This document shows, piece by piece, positions 25,001 to 35,488 of a stretch of DNA of 64,000 nucleotides (positions are counted from its first letter, which is position 1; each line of letters starts with the position of its first letter). The notes under the pieces are model-generated. The model was given only the letters and a program-made list of their open reading frames with translations, ran no database searches and was not told where the DNA came from. The DNA is from Membranipora membranacea (taxonomy: Eukaryota > Bryozoa > Gymnolaemata > Cheilostomatida > Membraniporidae). A program made the translations under genes and the position numbers. The stretch lies in the NCBI GenBank assembly GCA_914767715.1, contig OU612073.1, positions 7,006,001 through 7,070,000 on the forward strand, in the 5' to 3' direction.

Positions 25001-27074
25001 GACTAGAAGACTTCCAAAGATGGATTTAATTGTTCAAAGGAGATTTAGAAGCTATGTATCCTACCGATGTAAATCCACTGACTCATTCAGGAAATTGTTT
25101 TAGTGCCACATACAGAAGCTGAGCCTTAAAAAAGTGTCTTACAAATACTAATTCAAGGTTCTGCCAAGTGCGTTGCATTTTTTTACCAAAAGACTTTTGT
25201 GTAATAGGAATAAAACCTTTATACTACGACAAAGAGGACATAACAACATACTGAAGTGCATTCAGTGAAATGAAACTTAGCTTCAAGGAGTTTTCCTAAA
25301 ATTTTGAAGAATAGTTACTGATAGCTCACAGCTACTGTTTGGGTCTATAGAACAAGCCAAGCCAATCCTACCTATATTTAATAGTGGGAGTGTCCAGTCA
25401 AACTGTGAATGGATGTCTCTACTGGGTCTTCTTAACATAGTAAAATACAATCAGTATTTGTCAAACATTCTTAAAGACTACCCAAAGCATGGGAGGTATC
25501 AATAATTCATGCCAAGTAGAGCATTGAATTTTTTTACCATGCAAATCTGACAGAACTTTATCAAACATAACTGCCTGACTATAACATGCTTTGGTCTTTG
25601 GGTAGTCTTTAAAACAAACCAATCCATGCTCTGACTATCCTAATAACACAAGGGTACCTGTAGTCTATTGATGTGTTTGAGCAGAGTGAAGGAGGTTTGT
25701 AGCAGAGACCTGTAAGCGTCCATGTTCTGCTGTTTCGCTTCCGTCGACGATGAGTGAATCGGGTCAGCAATGGCTGCTTTCACAACGATCTGCTGTACAT
25801 AACCTAGAAAAATAGAAGCAACATAAGGTTGTCAATATTCCTGCTTATTTTTTTGGATTGTTTACTGTATCTTGTGAAAATTTTCAATTTATAACAAAAA
25901 AAAGTGAAGTTGAGTCATGTTATTGAAATAGGCGAAATGAATAAGATAGCAAACATTTTTTTCTTTTCCTGGAAAAGAGATGAGTCACTTACACTATGTA
26001 AACATACAAAAGAGGTAGCAGAATAGTGACAAAAAACTGATATATTATAAAGAGCATCAATTACTAACAGCAAAGATTATAAATACTCATTATAAATAGT
26101 CATTGCTAACAGTGTAGCAAAACTGTCAAGTGGAACTAATTATATCAGTATATTATTTCATAATAATGGTTATTAGTGGCTATCTTGCAAAACATCTGCG
26201 AAATAATATCACCCAATGTGTAAAGATGCACAGAGATGCAGACACATAAAGTATCGCATGCATAAAGACAGGGAGCCATGCATCAATTAGCAGCCAGATG
26301 CTCTACAGAATAAAAAGTCTTCTGTCACTTGGTTACCAATAACGGTAGAGATTATCTCCCTTGGCCAGTATTAGGAAGGAGCAGTGACTGTGAATATAAG
26401 CGAATATATGAGGTTCAATATTTTTGGCTTACCTATAGGTTTACTGTGATACCAGCGTGGCTGCTGATAGTGTGTGCTGTCTGGGATAGTGGCTGGTAGT
26501 CGATAATTAAGCACTGGTGTCTCATGGGACTGTGCAGCATTACCGAGAAACGGTATACTCTTCAAGGGGTAGATTACGATCAGTACGGAGATGATGGCAA
26601 AGAGCATAGTGCTCATCTAAAAACGTAACAAATGTGATTCCATCTAAATGACAGCATACATACAGTTCATCAAATATGCCTTAAATATAGGGCGAGTATA
26701 ACAAGGATGGAAGGCAAGGGATGAGTCTTGCTCATTTCCATTCATTTGGACACATTTCTCTTTCTTAAATATTTTTAGGTTTCAGCTATTATTTCTATAT
26801 GGCTGAGCACAATCTCCCGCAGGTGTTAGAATACCATACAGGTCACTCTGCTGTTTAACAAAAGCGGACCTAGCATGATCTATCATTTATATATCATTTA
26901 ACATTAAGGAGGTGAATTTAAACATTGTGGTGGGCAGACAGTCGAAGAGGTTATATGCCATCATGGGCATATATATCTTACTTGATGTGTAGCGCAAAAC
27001 AGTCCATAGTTGTAGAAGAGAGACTGGATCCGCTCCCTCAATGCGGCCAGACGAGGAAACGCAGGTTCAATCAT
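7038..27074 (-). CDS. SCAP: SREBP cleavage-activating protein (SCAP), 20 exons
   Basis: SCAP escorts SREBP precursors from ER to Golgi when sterols are low. Exons in transcript order: 27074-26982, 26616-26433, 25803-25658, 23582-23433, 22428-22314, 21549-21375, 20856-20751, 19727-19524, 17895-17807, 17408-17240, 16712-16593, 16195-15932, 15722-15550, 15050-14962, 14059-13887, 13505-13278, 12557-12381, 11696-11398, 8448-8222, 7621-7038. Sum 3765 nt, 1254 aa (human 1279). The N-terminus has a first membrane segment, a long luminal loop and the sterol-sensing domain with the conserved YIYF motif (exon 7) and [15 protein letters not shown] (exon 8). The COPII-binding hexapeptide MELADL is LELSDL here (exon 10). 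A second luminal loop contains [14 protein letters not shown] (exon 13), the last membrane segment is in exon 15, and WD repeats occupy exons 16-20 (ending in WD units such as [11 protein letters not shown]). Exon 1 starts at the first Met upstream of an LRERI motif matching the human start. Intron 18 hosts another gene on the opposite strand. Confidence 0.96.
7847..7976. mobile_element. Foldback MITE with 8-bp target duplication (SCAP intron 19)
   Basis: Element 7855-7968 with terminal inverted repeats (CTAGACCAAGTTTGGTCCA at the left, the inverse of TGGATCAAACTTGATCTA at the right), flanked by perfect 8-bp repeats GGGGATGA (7847-7854, 7969-7976). Eight-base duplications are typical of hAT elements. 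The same family is at 18784-18889. Confidence 0.8.
8835..10877 (+). CDS. Ankyrin-repeat caspase-like protein, copy 2; stop codon in active site (pseudogene or splice-rescued)
   Basis: Paralogue of the gene at 4203 with the same three-exon structure and phases: 8835-9504, 9730-10157, 10506-10877 (1470 nt in frame). It has an N-terminal extension, two to three ankyrin units (cores [13 protein letters not shown] and [13 protein letters not shown]), then a p20-like part with YGLVLYN, RRGS and catalytic His in MSHG (10053-10055). A p10-like part carries [11 protein letters not shown]. Codons around the active site read Val-Ile-Val-Val-TAA-Ala-Cys: the Gln of QAC is a TAA stop at 10518-10520 (copy 1 has CAG). 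The remaining 119 codons after it are open. An AG at 10528-10529 would keep frame while removing eight codons including the stop and the Cys, giving a 481-aa protease-dead protein. The gene lies wholly inside SCAP intron 18, on the opposite strand. Confidence 0.7.
11212..11217 (+). terminator. Polyadenylation signal of ankyrin-caspase copy 2
   Basis: AATAAA 335 nt past the stop at 10877, still inside SCAP intron 18 (which ends at 11397). Confidence 0.45.
12060..12330. repeat. Imperfect tandem duplication in SCAP intron 17
   Basis: Two diverged copies of about 120 bp, spaced roughly 155 bp apart. Each contains GGATG-GGTAAA near its start and the shared stretch GATTGGCTGGCTTCCAAAA followed by AACGTAAACAA near its end (about 12060-12185 and 12215-12330). 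Confidence 0.6.
17529..17561. repeat. TA-rich microsatellite (SCAP intron 9)
   Basis: Alternating TA run interrupted by GTAGA, in the intron between SCAP exons 9 and 10. Similar TA runs occur at about 30560-30580 and 33425-33450. Confidence 0.7.
18100..18470. mobile_element. Long foldback MITE (SCAP intron 8)
   Basis: Inverted repeat of about 130 bp per arm. The left arm starts GACTACCCAAA and runs through AGCATGTTATAGTCAGGCAG to AATTCAATTCTCTGCTTGG. The right arm is the inverse, ending ATGCTTTGGTCTTTAGGTAGTC. Arms are separated by a unique centre. Partial members are at 25490-25620 and 58490-58640, so this is a dispersed family and not a local hairpin. Confidence 0.75.
18776..18897. mobile_element. 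Foldback MITE with 8-bp target duplication (SCAP intron 8)
   Basis: Element 18784-18889 begins CTAGATCAAG and ends CTTGATCTA, flanked by perfect 8-bp repeats CTAGTAAC (18776-18783, 18890-18897). It shares termini and the GGGGGGCAA-type core with the element at 7855-7968. Confidence 0.8.
20935..21080. repeat. Imperfect tandem duplication in SCAP intron 6
   Basis: Two units of about 65-75 bp, each starting CAACAAA-TAGAAT-TAT and ending near TTGCTAAGA (about 20938-21000 and 21014-21078). The open frame over this repeat (20901-21218) is not considered a gene. Confidence 0.5.
22018..22255. repeat. Imperfect 120-bp tandem duplication in SCAP intron 5
   Basis: Two copies share CAAGGTTC-GTTTCTGGCTTA, CTTGTCAA-A-TTCA and ATTGGATATCAA in the same order, at about 22030-22110 and 22155-22230. 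Confidence 0.6.
23740..23960 (+). repeat. Dispersed repeat, copy a (SCAP intron 3)
   Basis: About 220 bp sharing an ordered set of matches with 25255-25480 in the same intron: TTAGCTTCAAGGAGT, CCTACCT-ATTTAAT-GTGGGAGTGT, CAGTCAAACTG and CAGTATTTGTCAAACATT. Probably an unnamed repeat element. Confidence 0.6.
24580..24632. repeat. GC-rich palindrome (SCAP intron 3)
   Basis: Inverted pair CCAGACTTTTGCCCCTCGCC and GGCGAGGGAAAGTCTGAG around a C/G-rich loop. A degenerate relative with the same AGTCTGAGCCCCCAGACTTT start lies at 43588-43640. Confidence 0.6.
25255..25480 (+). repeat. Dispersed repeat, copy b (SCAP intron 3)
   Basis: Second copy of the repeat at 23740-23960, in the same orientation and the same intron, about 1.5 kb away. 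Confidence 0.6.
25490..25620. mobile_element. Partial copy of the long foldback MITE
   Basis: One arm of the family at 18100-18470 (ACCATGCAAATCTGACAGA, then TAACTGCCTGACTATAACAT and TTTGGGTAGTC). The left terminus reads GACTACCCAAAG, so the element may be complete but internally deleted. Confidence 0.65.
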
Positions 27075-28068
27075 GTTGATCACCTTAAACTAGACCTACA
27101 TCAGATAGTTGTTGTTCGTCTCTTAGCAGACCTGCAATAAAAATCTGAGCTATACCACCAGACAACTCCATGTACGCCCTGGGATACAGGCAATAATACA
27201 TACAATACATAACCGAGCAGTGAATGTAAAAGCTTCTGGTAGAGACTAATATCAAGGAGTAAGTTTTTCACTCCTTGCTAATGTTTTAATGTAATAAGAA
27301 ATTTAACAATAACAAATGACAGGGGACTGATGGGAGAGTACAGTAGCTATTTAAATCTATTCAATTAACAGTCACATTGTTACTGTATGTGTGAAATGGT
27401 GCACTCTGCAACTTGCTTACTATCTTACTAGTAGTAGTAGTTTTAGTAAGTTATCATCATGCAAACTATTAATTACATTCATTCGCTCAGATTAGACATT
27501 AGCTAGTATTAACTAACTTGTAACTATAAGTATATAACAGTAAAAGGATGAGGACTAATCAGCCCTCTAACTCCTTGGACTAATATAGTTGATTTACCAT
27601 TCATTTACCATCAAAACAACAGTGACATACAAACCTTGCTTACTTGCAGTATAGCTTCGAATGAAATTCTAGACAGGGCAATTCAATGACCATCCATGTT
27701 GCCTGACTTAGCAAAACAAGCTACAGAAGAGAAACTAAAAAATGTGTGACACTTTTATTTTACTACTGTTTGATCTGTGTCGCCACACAGGATTGCATAA
27801 GTCTTGGCGACATAGACAGATAATATTTCATTGTGCACGATCAAAATCCCAGTAATGAGATCTGTTGAAACTATTTAGTTAGATTTAAAGCTACATAAAG
27901 ATTGGTGGCGGCCCCGCAATCCACTCATTTTCAATTAGAACTTAGGTGAAGAGGCGTTCCTTCTCTCATACACTTCCGGTGATTTATTTCTTGTTCCTTA
28001 TTATTTGGCACTGAAAATCAGGATTGGTTTGTTTTATCTGGCTTAACAGACCAAATTGTGCAATCAAG
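27075..28068. promoter_or_regulatory. Divergent SCAP / VPS26C promoter region
   Basis: The 994 bp between the SCAP start codon (27074, minus) and the VPS26C start codon (28069, plus) must hold both 5' UTRs and promoters. Two inverted CCAAT boxes (ATTGG) occur near VPS26C at 27901-27905 and 28023-28027, the first beside a short GC-rich patch in otherwise AT-rich DNA. The VPS26C start lies in AAGATGGCT, a YY1-like context. Exact transcription starts are not visible. Confidence 0.5.
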
Positions 28069-31000
28069 ATGGCTACAGTTCTAGATATAAGACTGAAGAA
28101 GGCAACCCGTGTCTATAAGGAAGGGGTAGGTACGACATCAATGTGTTTCTGCTAATTTTATCATCCAATTGTTCCAATATCTATCTATGAATGTGTGTCC
28201 AACTCCATGCCTGGTGTGTGCAATCAGGGAGAATGAATCATGCAATCATTCTCCCTGGTGCAATGAAGAACTTCTCTGTTGTTGACTTGTGATGTGTGTT
28301 ATTTGTATATATCCTATATATTTGTGAGCATGAAATAATTCTGTTTTCCTTCTTGATGAGGCTATGGTGACTGGGATCATTCATTGAAATAATCATTGGA
28401 CATCATCCTAAGGGCTGATACAACTGAGCACTGCTGTGCTGCAAAGAAACTAGTCATGATTACACAGCTTCCTTTGCTTTGGTGAAACCATGATTTCATT
28501 TCATATCATCGGTGCAAGAGATTTGAGTATATGTTTAACATATAGTTTACAAATGGTTCCAATGTATCATCATTCTATTCAGACCATGTAAACTGAAATG
28601 TAGTAATTTACCTGAGTTTCAAGCCTGCGGGCCAGTGGGTTACAGATATTTACAAAGAACCAAAATGAGTGCTGATCACACTGTACGATCAAAGTCTTAG
28701 CCTTCATGTACTGGCATCACAGTGTCTCAACCCATTGAACTAGCTGACAAAGGCAACTGATATACTGTGCTGGCCTGTTCCTCAATTTAAGCAACCTGCT
28801 GTGAGAGCCTGATCTGACACAAGGCAGTATAACACTAGCCTGTCTTGGCAGGCAGGGTGGCGTAGTGGTTAGGATTAGAGCTTCTCAATCTGAGAGTTGC
28901 AGGTTCGAATCCCGGTCGCTACCCATTCTGCTGAAGGAGGTGAGCTCTCTGATCAATGGCCTAGCTTGCCCACCCTTACATTGTACAAGGGTGCGCAAAT
29001 TAGATGAGTCATATTACGTATCATGTATTATGTATCATTTATCATGTATCATGTTCCATCAATCTTATTTATGTATCATGTATCATCAATCTTATGTAAC
29101 CATATTCTCATTTGCCCCGTAAGGGTCACTGAATAGGAAATAAAGTTCATATTATTGATATTTATTACAAGCTTTGTTGCCCAATGGTTTTAGGTATTTA
29201 CTAAGTTATTACCAAACCTATTTAAGTCAGTGACATAAATATGGCGGTAGGTGACCATGAATCCTGTGGATATGAGTTTGGTGTGTATTTATTGGTTTGG
29301 TAGTTTCAGGCGGTACTAGGTAGAGACAGTATTATTTTGCGTAATTTAATACTGATATAACACAACTACAAAGTAAGTTTGATATCATTCTAATGAATAT
29401 CTGTGTCTTTCTCGTTTCAGGAGATTGTAGCTGGGACTGTGTTGGTTTCAAGTAAAGGTGATTGTTCTCATCAGGGAATTACACTCTCAGCTGAAGGATC
29501 TGTTAGCTTACAGCTTAGCTCTAAAAGTGTCGGCGTATTTGAGGCATTTTACAATTCAGTCAAGGTGGGAAGATTAAAGGCTTGAAGTGAAAACTGCTAT
29601 ACGGATGATTAACAACATATGGCCCAGTTTCAACACATTTTCACCGAAAATCAGATGAAACTTGGCCACTTGTAGTTAATAAACCTTACAGCAGTTTTCT
29701 AAATTAGACTGAGAACTCTAGAATGATACCAAAAACCTGATTCTTCACAATCCTACTCTTCTGTCATATTCAAAGCCGATTTTTATTCGGATTGTTTTAT
29801 TTTACTGTACAGATTTCCCCGGCTTAAGTGAAGGGGCAAAACATCCTCACACAATCCTCCAAATAATGACATGACATAGGCAATGAGTAACCCTGATATT
29901 CTACTCCTTGATATAGGTAGAGCAACCAACATTATAGGGAAAGCAACTCGAAACAAATCAAATCAGTTTAGACATAGACTTGATACGAAACACATGATTT
30001 CCATTATATGTTGCTCATCTTGGACAGGTTATAAATCTAAAGATGTGATATTGTTTATGTGTCCGAAGCACTCATACCGTAAAACCTCATAACTAAGTCA
30101 CCAAGACTTATAAAATGATGCATGTAGACGCTGCTTATGTCTGAATCATGTTTTTCTTTTTGGTGGACATAGATCGTGACTGATAAGTGAATAGATTGAT
30201 CACAGAGGTTTCTGTTTTGTAAATGGAAATCAATTTTTTTTTAAAACACAGCAATTATGGTGACTTTATAGTGAGGTTTAACCAGGGAGGGTGGGATCCC
30301 ACCCTCCCTGGTTTAACGACATATATAAGACTGGGATTTAGTCTAACAGTTTGGGGTTATCTATTCAGGTTGGTTGAGCAGACAATTCCACACAACAACA
30401 TACCACAACCCATCGGCCAAACAAAAACAAAACACAGACACAGGGGTCTATTCAGAAATGCACAATAGTGATGCATGAGTAGATAATACCACCTAAACAA
30501 TATCCAACACAACTAATGATACAGACAAGTCGCCATTGTTGGCCTGAATCCCTTGCTAGGTATATATATATATATATATTCCTCACTGATAATAGAAATG
30601 TTGATTTCGCCTTCCCTTGTTGTAGCCTATTCAGCTGATGACTCAGATCCTGGAGATTGCTAAGCCCGGAAAATTACCCGCTGGTGACACAGAGATTCCA
30701 TTCGAGATTCCTCTCAAACCAAAAGGCAACAAAAAGTTGTATGAAACATATCATGGTGTCTACATCAGCATACAGGTTTGACATAAAGCATTAGATTAAA
30801 GTCGCAATCCCTGTGTTCTTAGTTGTTCAAATTCCCTTACAGCTGTTGGTTTTCATGAGAAAACAAACTCTTGGATAAGCTATACTGTGAAGTCACTCAA
30901 CACCAGATCAGACGGACAGTTCTTCTTTTGCAAAGTGGTTGATTAAAAGGTTGATTTTTTTAATCAACCTTTTAATCAACCACTTTGCAAAAGAAGAACT

Positions 31001-34000
31001 GTCCGTCCGATCTTTTGATCAACATGCAAACTTCAGTCCACTAGTAGCACATACAGGTTTATGATATTTTCTTGGGTATAAAGATATGGCGCATCGCATG
31101 CCGATAATCATAGTTTTCAAATATTTTCTTAAACTGCAAGGGAAATAGAAGCATTTCATTCATATTTATATCTTATAAAGCTATAAAAATAAATTGAGAA
31201 GAATTTTTTCTAGTAACGCTAATAGTCTCAATCAACTGTGTCCAGAAGCTATTTAAAATGTTGTCATGGTGCTTTTGCTATTGCTGAATGCTGATGATAA
31301 ATATTGGTAGGCGCTACTATATCTTTTAAAGTGTCTAGGAAAGCAGAAACCGTGACAGGAAAGATAACATACTGTAGACCCTTCTAGACCCTGGATTTTT
31401 GCACTTTAAATTGGGTTTTACCATTCAATAATGTCCTTGTGCGAAAAAATTTACTTTTTTGTTCATTGCAATGGCAAAGCTTTGATATGAACTGTTGTTG
31501 TTTTTTGCTTTCCTAGACACTTTAAACCTTTATGTAGGTAGATAAATTTTAATAAAAACTTATAATGTCAATAATGCCAAATTGGTGTTTTTGTACTCAC
31601 AGTACTCATTAAAAGCTGATATGAAGAGAAGTATGCTCAACAAAGATCTACACAAAGAGCTGGAGTTCCTCGTAGAGTATAAAGACAAAGAGAAACTTAC
31701 TCCCTCACCAATAGACTTCTCTGTCACACCGGAGAGTTTGCAGAGTGAGGTAAGTCACTTTGGATATGATTGCCACAAGAGCATGGATGTATGCAGGCAT
31801 ACATGGTGGAATTCCCAGCTACTCCAGCTTCTTTGTTATCCCCCAATGTTTTACCCTGGAGTAAGCTGGTGATAGTTGAGGGGTTGGATTTAGGACCTGG
31901 AACCTTTTCCTATGTAGCCCCTCCGTGAAACGGCAGACAGCAATTTTATATGATCAGACTCAACAAAGACTTCATTAGCATATTGTGCGAGTTCAAAACA
32001 TGTCATCAAGGATATTGATATTTGGGATTATGAGTTGTTCTTGTTAATTTACAGATCGAATTTATCTACTCCTGTAATTTGTACCAATCAAAGATAGTGT
32101 ACTAGGAAATACTGCTCCACAGGCATGTATCTTTTAATTTGTTTTTACCCAGATCAAATCTGAGCAGTACCTGCTCTCTCCTTCAGTTTCAAATAAATAG
32201 TGTTAATAACAATAATTTCTTTCTTTCAGAAATCTAACAAAATGCCAAAATTCAAGATTACTGGTAAAATTGACTCTCTTGTATGTAACATCGCGGATCC
32301 TTTCACTGGCAAGGTAAGATCCCTATGATGTCATATATTTCATAGAAATTCTTGTGTACACTTTTTTATTTAGTGTGAAGCTGTCCTAGTCTTTTTTAAT
32401 GCTGAAGGTTCAGTTTTAAAAAAAGCTAGATCAAACAGCCTTTGTCAGCGGCTCGAGGGAAGCAACTCAAAATGCCACTATATTAGATCATACATGGCCC
32501 TAACTATTTTTTTATTCACGTAATTTATGCTACCATGCTTTCATTATCCTACTCACTATACAGTATGTAACACCCCTACACTTATATCATTTTATTCAAG
32601 CCATTTTTCTATATCTATGTTAATGTATTTGAGGTCAACAAGTTATTTTTAATTTACTTTAATTATAAACTTTTAGAAAACCTCAATAATAAAATAAGCA
32701 TCACTTTGCTTACAGGTAACAGTTGAATCCTGCTCCACAGAACTTAAGTCTATAGAGTTACAGCTGGTGAGGGTTGAGACATGTGGCTGTGCTGAGGGAT
32801 ATGCTAAAGATGGTGAGTCTCTTACATGATCTTAGAACTGCTGGAGACATTGTCTTGTCTTATGTGGGGTTAGGGTAGTGAATTGAGACCGTACTCTCCA
32901 GTTAACAGGTGACCGACACCTCTAGTCCTCAGAGACCCCTGGACAATTTTGATTATTACTGATAGAACACATCCTTGATGTCAGAAGGATGAGTATGTTC
33001 CATCCTTCAGTGTTTGATTATGCGATTTGACTTATGGGTAGGAAGAAGCCAGGGTAAATCTCTTGAGACGAGAGCGGGAATCGAAGCCGAGACCACTCGC
33101 TCTAGAGACATTATATGAACCTTATTTACAATCAAGGGAAAGATGGCACAGAAGGACTTATAGACTTAACTTAATTATTTTTATGTATTGCACAGGCTTT
33201 GGCCCAACAAAATAGCTTGAAGTAAGCTATGAAAGAAGTCTAACCAAGGTTTTGTTCATAGGCTTCTTCTGTTAGTACCCTGCAGGTCACAAAATTTGCT
33301 GGGTGATGACGCGCTGCACGCCTAAGTAACGGGCGCGCCTAAGTCACCAACAGCTATCATATGTACCCTAAAGCACCATTACATGATATCAAAGCTGCCT
33401 AATCTCAAATCACAGTAGTTTGCGATATATATATATATTTATATATATATTCCATTTATTCTGGAGAAGAATAAGTCCTTAGGACTTGTACCCTGAAAAC
33501 AGAAATATTGATAAAATATGGTGTAGAATTAAAAGAACATGTAACTAAAAACTATAAAAGTTTTAGCTTACCTTTTATTTGGCAGCGACAGAGATTCAGA
33601 ATATCCAGATAGCGGAAGGTGATGTGGCTCGTAACTTCTCTCTACCTCTATATATGATATTCCCGAGGTTATTTACAGCTCCTACATTAGCTACCAACAA
33701 TTTCAAAATCGGTAAGTTTCATACTGTGGGATCATGAGGATTCCATTCTAGAGGGGTGGCGTTATGCTGCTGGGGCCGGCCATGAGGAGGTCGGACTATG
33801 GAAAGGCCTCGAAACAGCACTCGACTCATGGTCTCTACCTGAAGGCCTATGTGTTGTGCAGTTATCACCTGCTAAGGTGGAATTTTATATTGAGTTATGA
33901 GGTTGAGTAGATGTAAGTTTGCCATGAACTTTTGCTGTGTCCACCTTGTACAAAATGGATAAATTTTCCACCTACAATACTTCCACAGACAATTCCTTTT

Positions 34001-34180
34001 AGGGGATGTCTTCAATGCTGAGAGGTCAATCGTAGCATACCTACAAACTTTTCCCTCAGCTGAGATTACTATATTATTTTCTCTATTTACCTTTTAGAAT
34101 TTGAGGTGAACCTGGTCGTTGTTTTCAAGGACGACATGCTTGTGACGGAAAACTTCCCCATCAAAGTTACGCGGACGTGA
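28069..34180 (+). CDS. VPS26C: VPS26C (DSCR3), retriever complex subunit, 8 exons
   Basis: VPS26C is the arrestin-like subunit of retriever (VPS26C-VPS29-VPS35L), which recycles endosomal cargo such as integrins with SNX17 and the CCC complex. Exons: 28069-28125, 29421-29564, 30626-30775, 31603-31749, 32230-32313, 32716-32812, 33586-33711, 34098-34180; sum 888 nt, 295 aa against 297 in human. Matches run end to end: MATVLDIRLKKATRVYKEG at the start, KSVGVFEAFYNSVK in exon 2, KLYETYHGVYISIQ in exon 3, VETCGCAEGYAK in exon 6, SLPLYMIFPRLF in exon 7, MLVTENFPIKVTRT at the end. All junctions are GT-AG and phases fit. Exons 5-8 are repeated twice downstream (44368-49475 and 52460-54488). Intron 3 contains a 51-bp perfect-arm hairpin and intron 6 a SINE and a LINE 3' fragment. 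Confidence 0.97.
28855..29140 (+). mobile_element. tRNA-derived SINE (VPS26C intron 1)
   Basis: A tRNA-like head (28855-28924) has a perfect polymerase III A box (TGGCGTAGTGG, 28858-28868) and B box (GGTTCGAATCC, 28902-28912). Its ends GGGTGGC and GCTACCC can pair as an acceptor stem. The D, anticodon and T stems are poor and a non-tRNA body with ATCATGTATC-type repeats and a final AATAAAGTTCAT follows, so this is a SINE and not a functional tRNA. Confidence 0.75.
30280..30313. repeat. Perfect 34-bp palindrome (VPS26C intron 2)
   Basis: Two perfect 17-bp arms meet without a loop at GGATCC (30294-30299). Probably a very short foldback element; no target duplication was identified. Confidence 0.8.
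30906..31012. repeat. Long near-perfect hairpin, 51-bp arms (VPS26C intron 3)
   Basis: Arms 30906-30956 and 30962-31012 are inverse copies with a single mismatch (30910/31008) around a five-T loop. The left arm starts GATCAGACGGACAG and the right arm ends CTGTCCGTCCGATC. In the VPS26C pre-mRNA this would form a long double-stranded stem, a possible substrate for Dicer-type or ADAR enzymes, or it is simply a young foldback element. Confidence 0.85.
33040..33235 (-). mobile_element. Degenerate tRNA-derived SINE (VPS26C intron 6)
   Basis: Minus-strand element with a decayed B box (the position reads GGAATCGAAGCCG on the plus strand) and a body ending near AAGCCTGTGCAATACATAAA on the minus strand. 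The same insertion is found at the same place in the two other VPS26C 3' blocks, so it predates the duplications. Confidence 0.6.
33449..33550 (-). mobile_element. LINE 3'-end fragment (VPS26C intron 6)
   Basis: About 100 bp (TTCTGGAGAAGAATAAGTCC on the plus strand and following) matching the 3' end of the LINE at 45364-48575. It is a severely 5'-truncated insertion, beside a TA microsatellite. Homologous fragments sit at 48651-48762 and 53654-53755. Confidence 0.7.
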
Positions 34181-34479
34181 CACACTTATGATCCTTGTAT
34201 TTCCATCCTTAAAAGCTGGTCAATCACATGACCAATGATATGACATATGAATGACGACACGCTTCAGATGCAAGGCACAAATTCACTTACGCACATCGTG
34301 TCGGTGGCATAGACAGAAATATATAAATGCTTATTTTTATGTTTGTGGTCAGGACAAAGGATTATAGAACAGTGTCATATATCCGCAAATACATATTTTG
34401 AATTGACTATTATTTTTATTATTTTACTATGACTTTTCAATTACGCCGCTGAAATCAAGGACGCCTCATTGTACTGTCT

Positions 34480-35050
34480 CTCCTATTTTCTGATTGGTTG
34501 GCTGATATGATGGTCTGGAATAATAGTACTTCACTGACAGTATATATTATTGTTTGTTTCCTGCTGAACTATGGGCTTAGGCGGCAACAACGTCAATCAA
34601 GTGTTAACCCTAATCCCTGATTTCATGTTACTTTCCTCAGTTTTTGCAGGTGATGTAATCTTTGATATTAAGATTCTTTTGTTCTCGTATCAAGCAGGAA
34701 TTCATGTGCTGGTGAGGCCGCAACAAATAATCATCTTGATCAAGGTCAAATTAAGCAGTAGAGAAGGGAAGTTCTGAATTGAAAGATGGAGGGGGGTGGT
34801 GAAGCGTCTCATTGTCCAGCTCAGTTCGATACCATGAGAGATCAGTCCGTATACTTGGATCTAGGTCTAACTTGGTTTTGCCTGTACTATCATTTATTTC
34901 ATATTCAATATCACTACGTTGGGTGAAAAATGTTGAAAGGAAAAACTAAGGTTCAAAAAACTTCATGTTAATTTATCTTCGTATTCATCCTAGCAGTAAC
35001 CCTGTTTTACCTTGGGTAATCTGCGCTTCATAAGTTGTTTTTCGGTTATT
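34480..35050 (+). repeat. Repeat R, copy next to VPS26C exon 8
   Basis: About 500-bp sequence recognised by ACTTCACTGACAGTATATAT, GTTTGTTTCCTGCTGAACTA and GGCGGCAACAACGTCAAT. Related copies are at about 42040-42600, 43690-44060, 49790-50340, 54790-55340 and 63340-63960. Three belong to the VPS26C blocks, the others to the receptor 5' flanks. No coding function seen; the 68-codon frame at 34571-34777 breaks in the 54.9-kb copy. Confidence 0.65.
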
Positions 35051-35488
35051 ACCTATATTTCGACTATGATGTATTTGCTATCAATCAATTATTCTTATGA
35101 AAACTGCTTTGAGTCACCTGTTCAACCATTGGCTGAATGAAGGCAGATTATCTGCGATTAATTCTTTTTACCTCAATCACTTCTGTGCCTGACATACTTG
35201 CTACAAAGCCTCTTATAAAGAAGCTTGACCCAACCAATACAATAGTCCTGTAACCAATTATTTAAATAATCCTGCAGCAATAAGGAGCAACAGCTCATAG
35301 ACTGCCATTAACCACCTCGATTTTGCGTTGTTCTATCATATATAATTTTAGAAAATGATTAGGCCAAAAAAACAAAATTCACCGCATGTATAGAAAAGAT
35401 GTGGTTATCAGGAAAAATATAATCATTGACTATAAAACTAATATCTCTACAAAAGTAAGCAATGGCGATGCATGTTTTATGGTTAATC

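Noticed and set aside
28855-28924. Functional tRNA gene
   Set aside because: A and B boxes are perfect but D, anticodon and T stems do not pair well, and a SINE-type body follows.
34571-34777. 68-codon open frame repeated at 49866-50072
   Set aside because: Identical only because the whole block is duplicated; the third copy near 54.9 kb has an extra T that breaks the frame.
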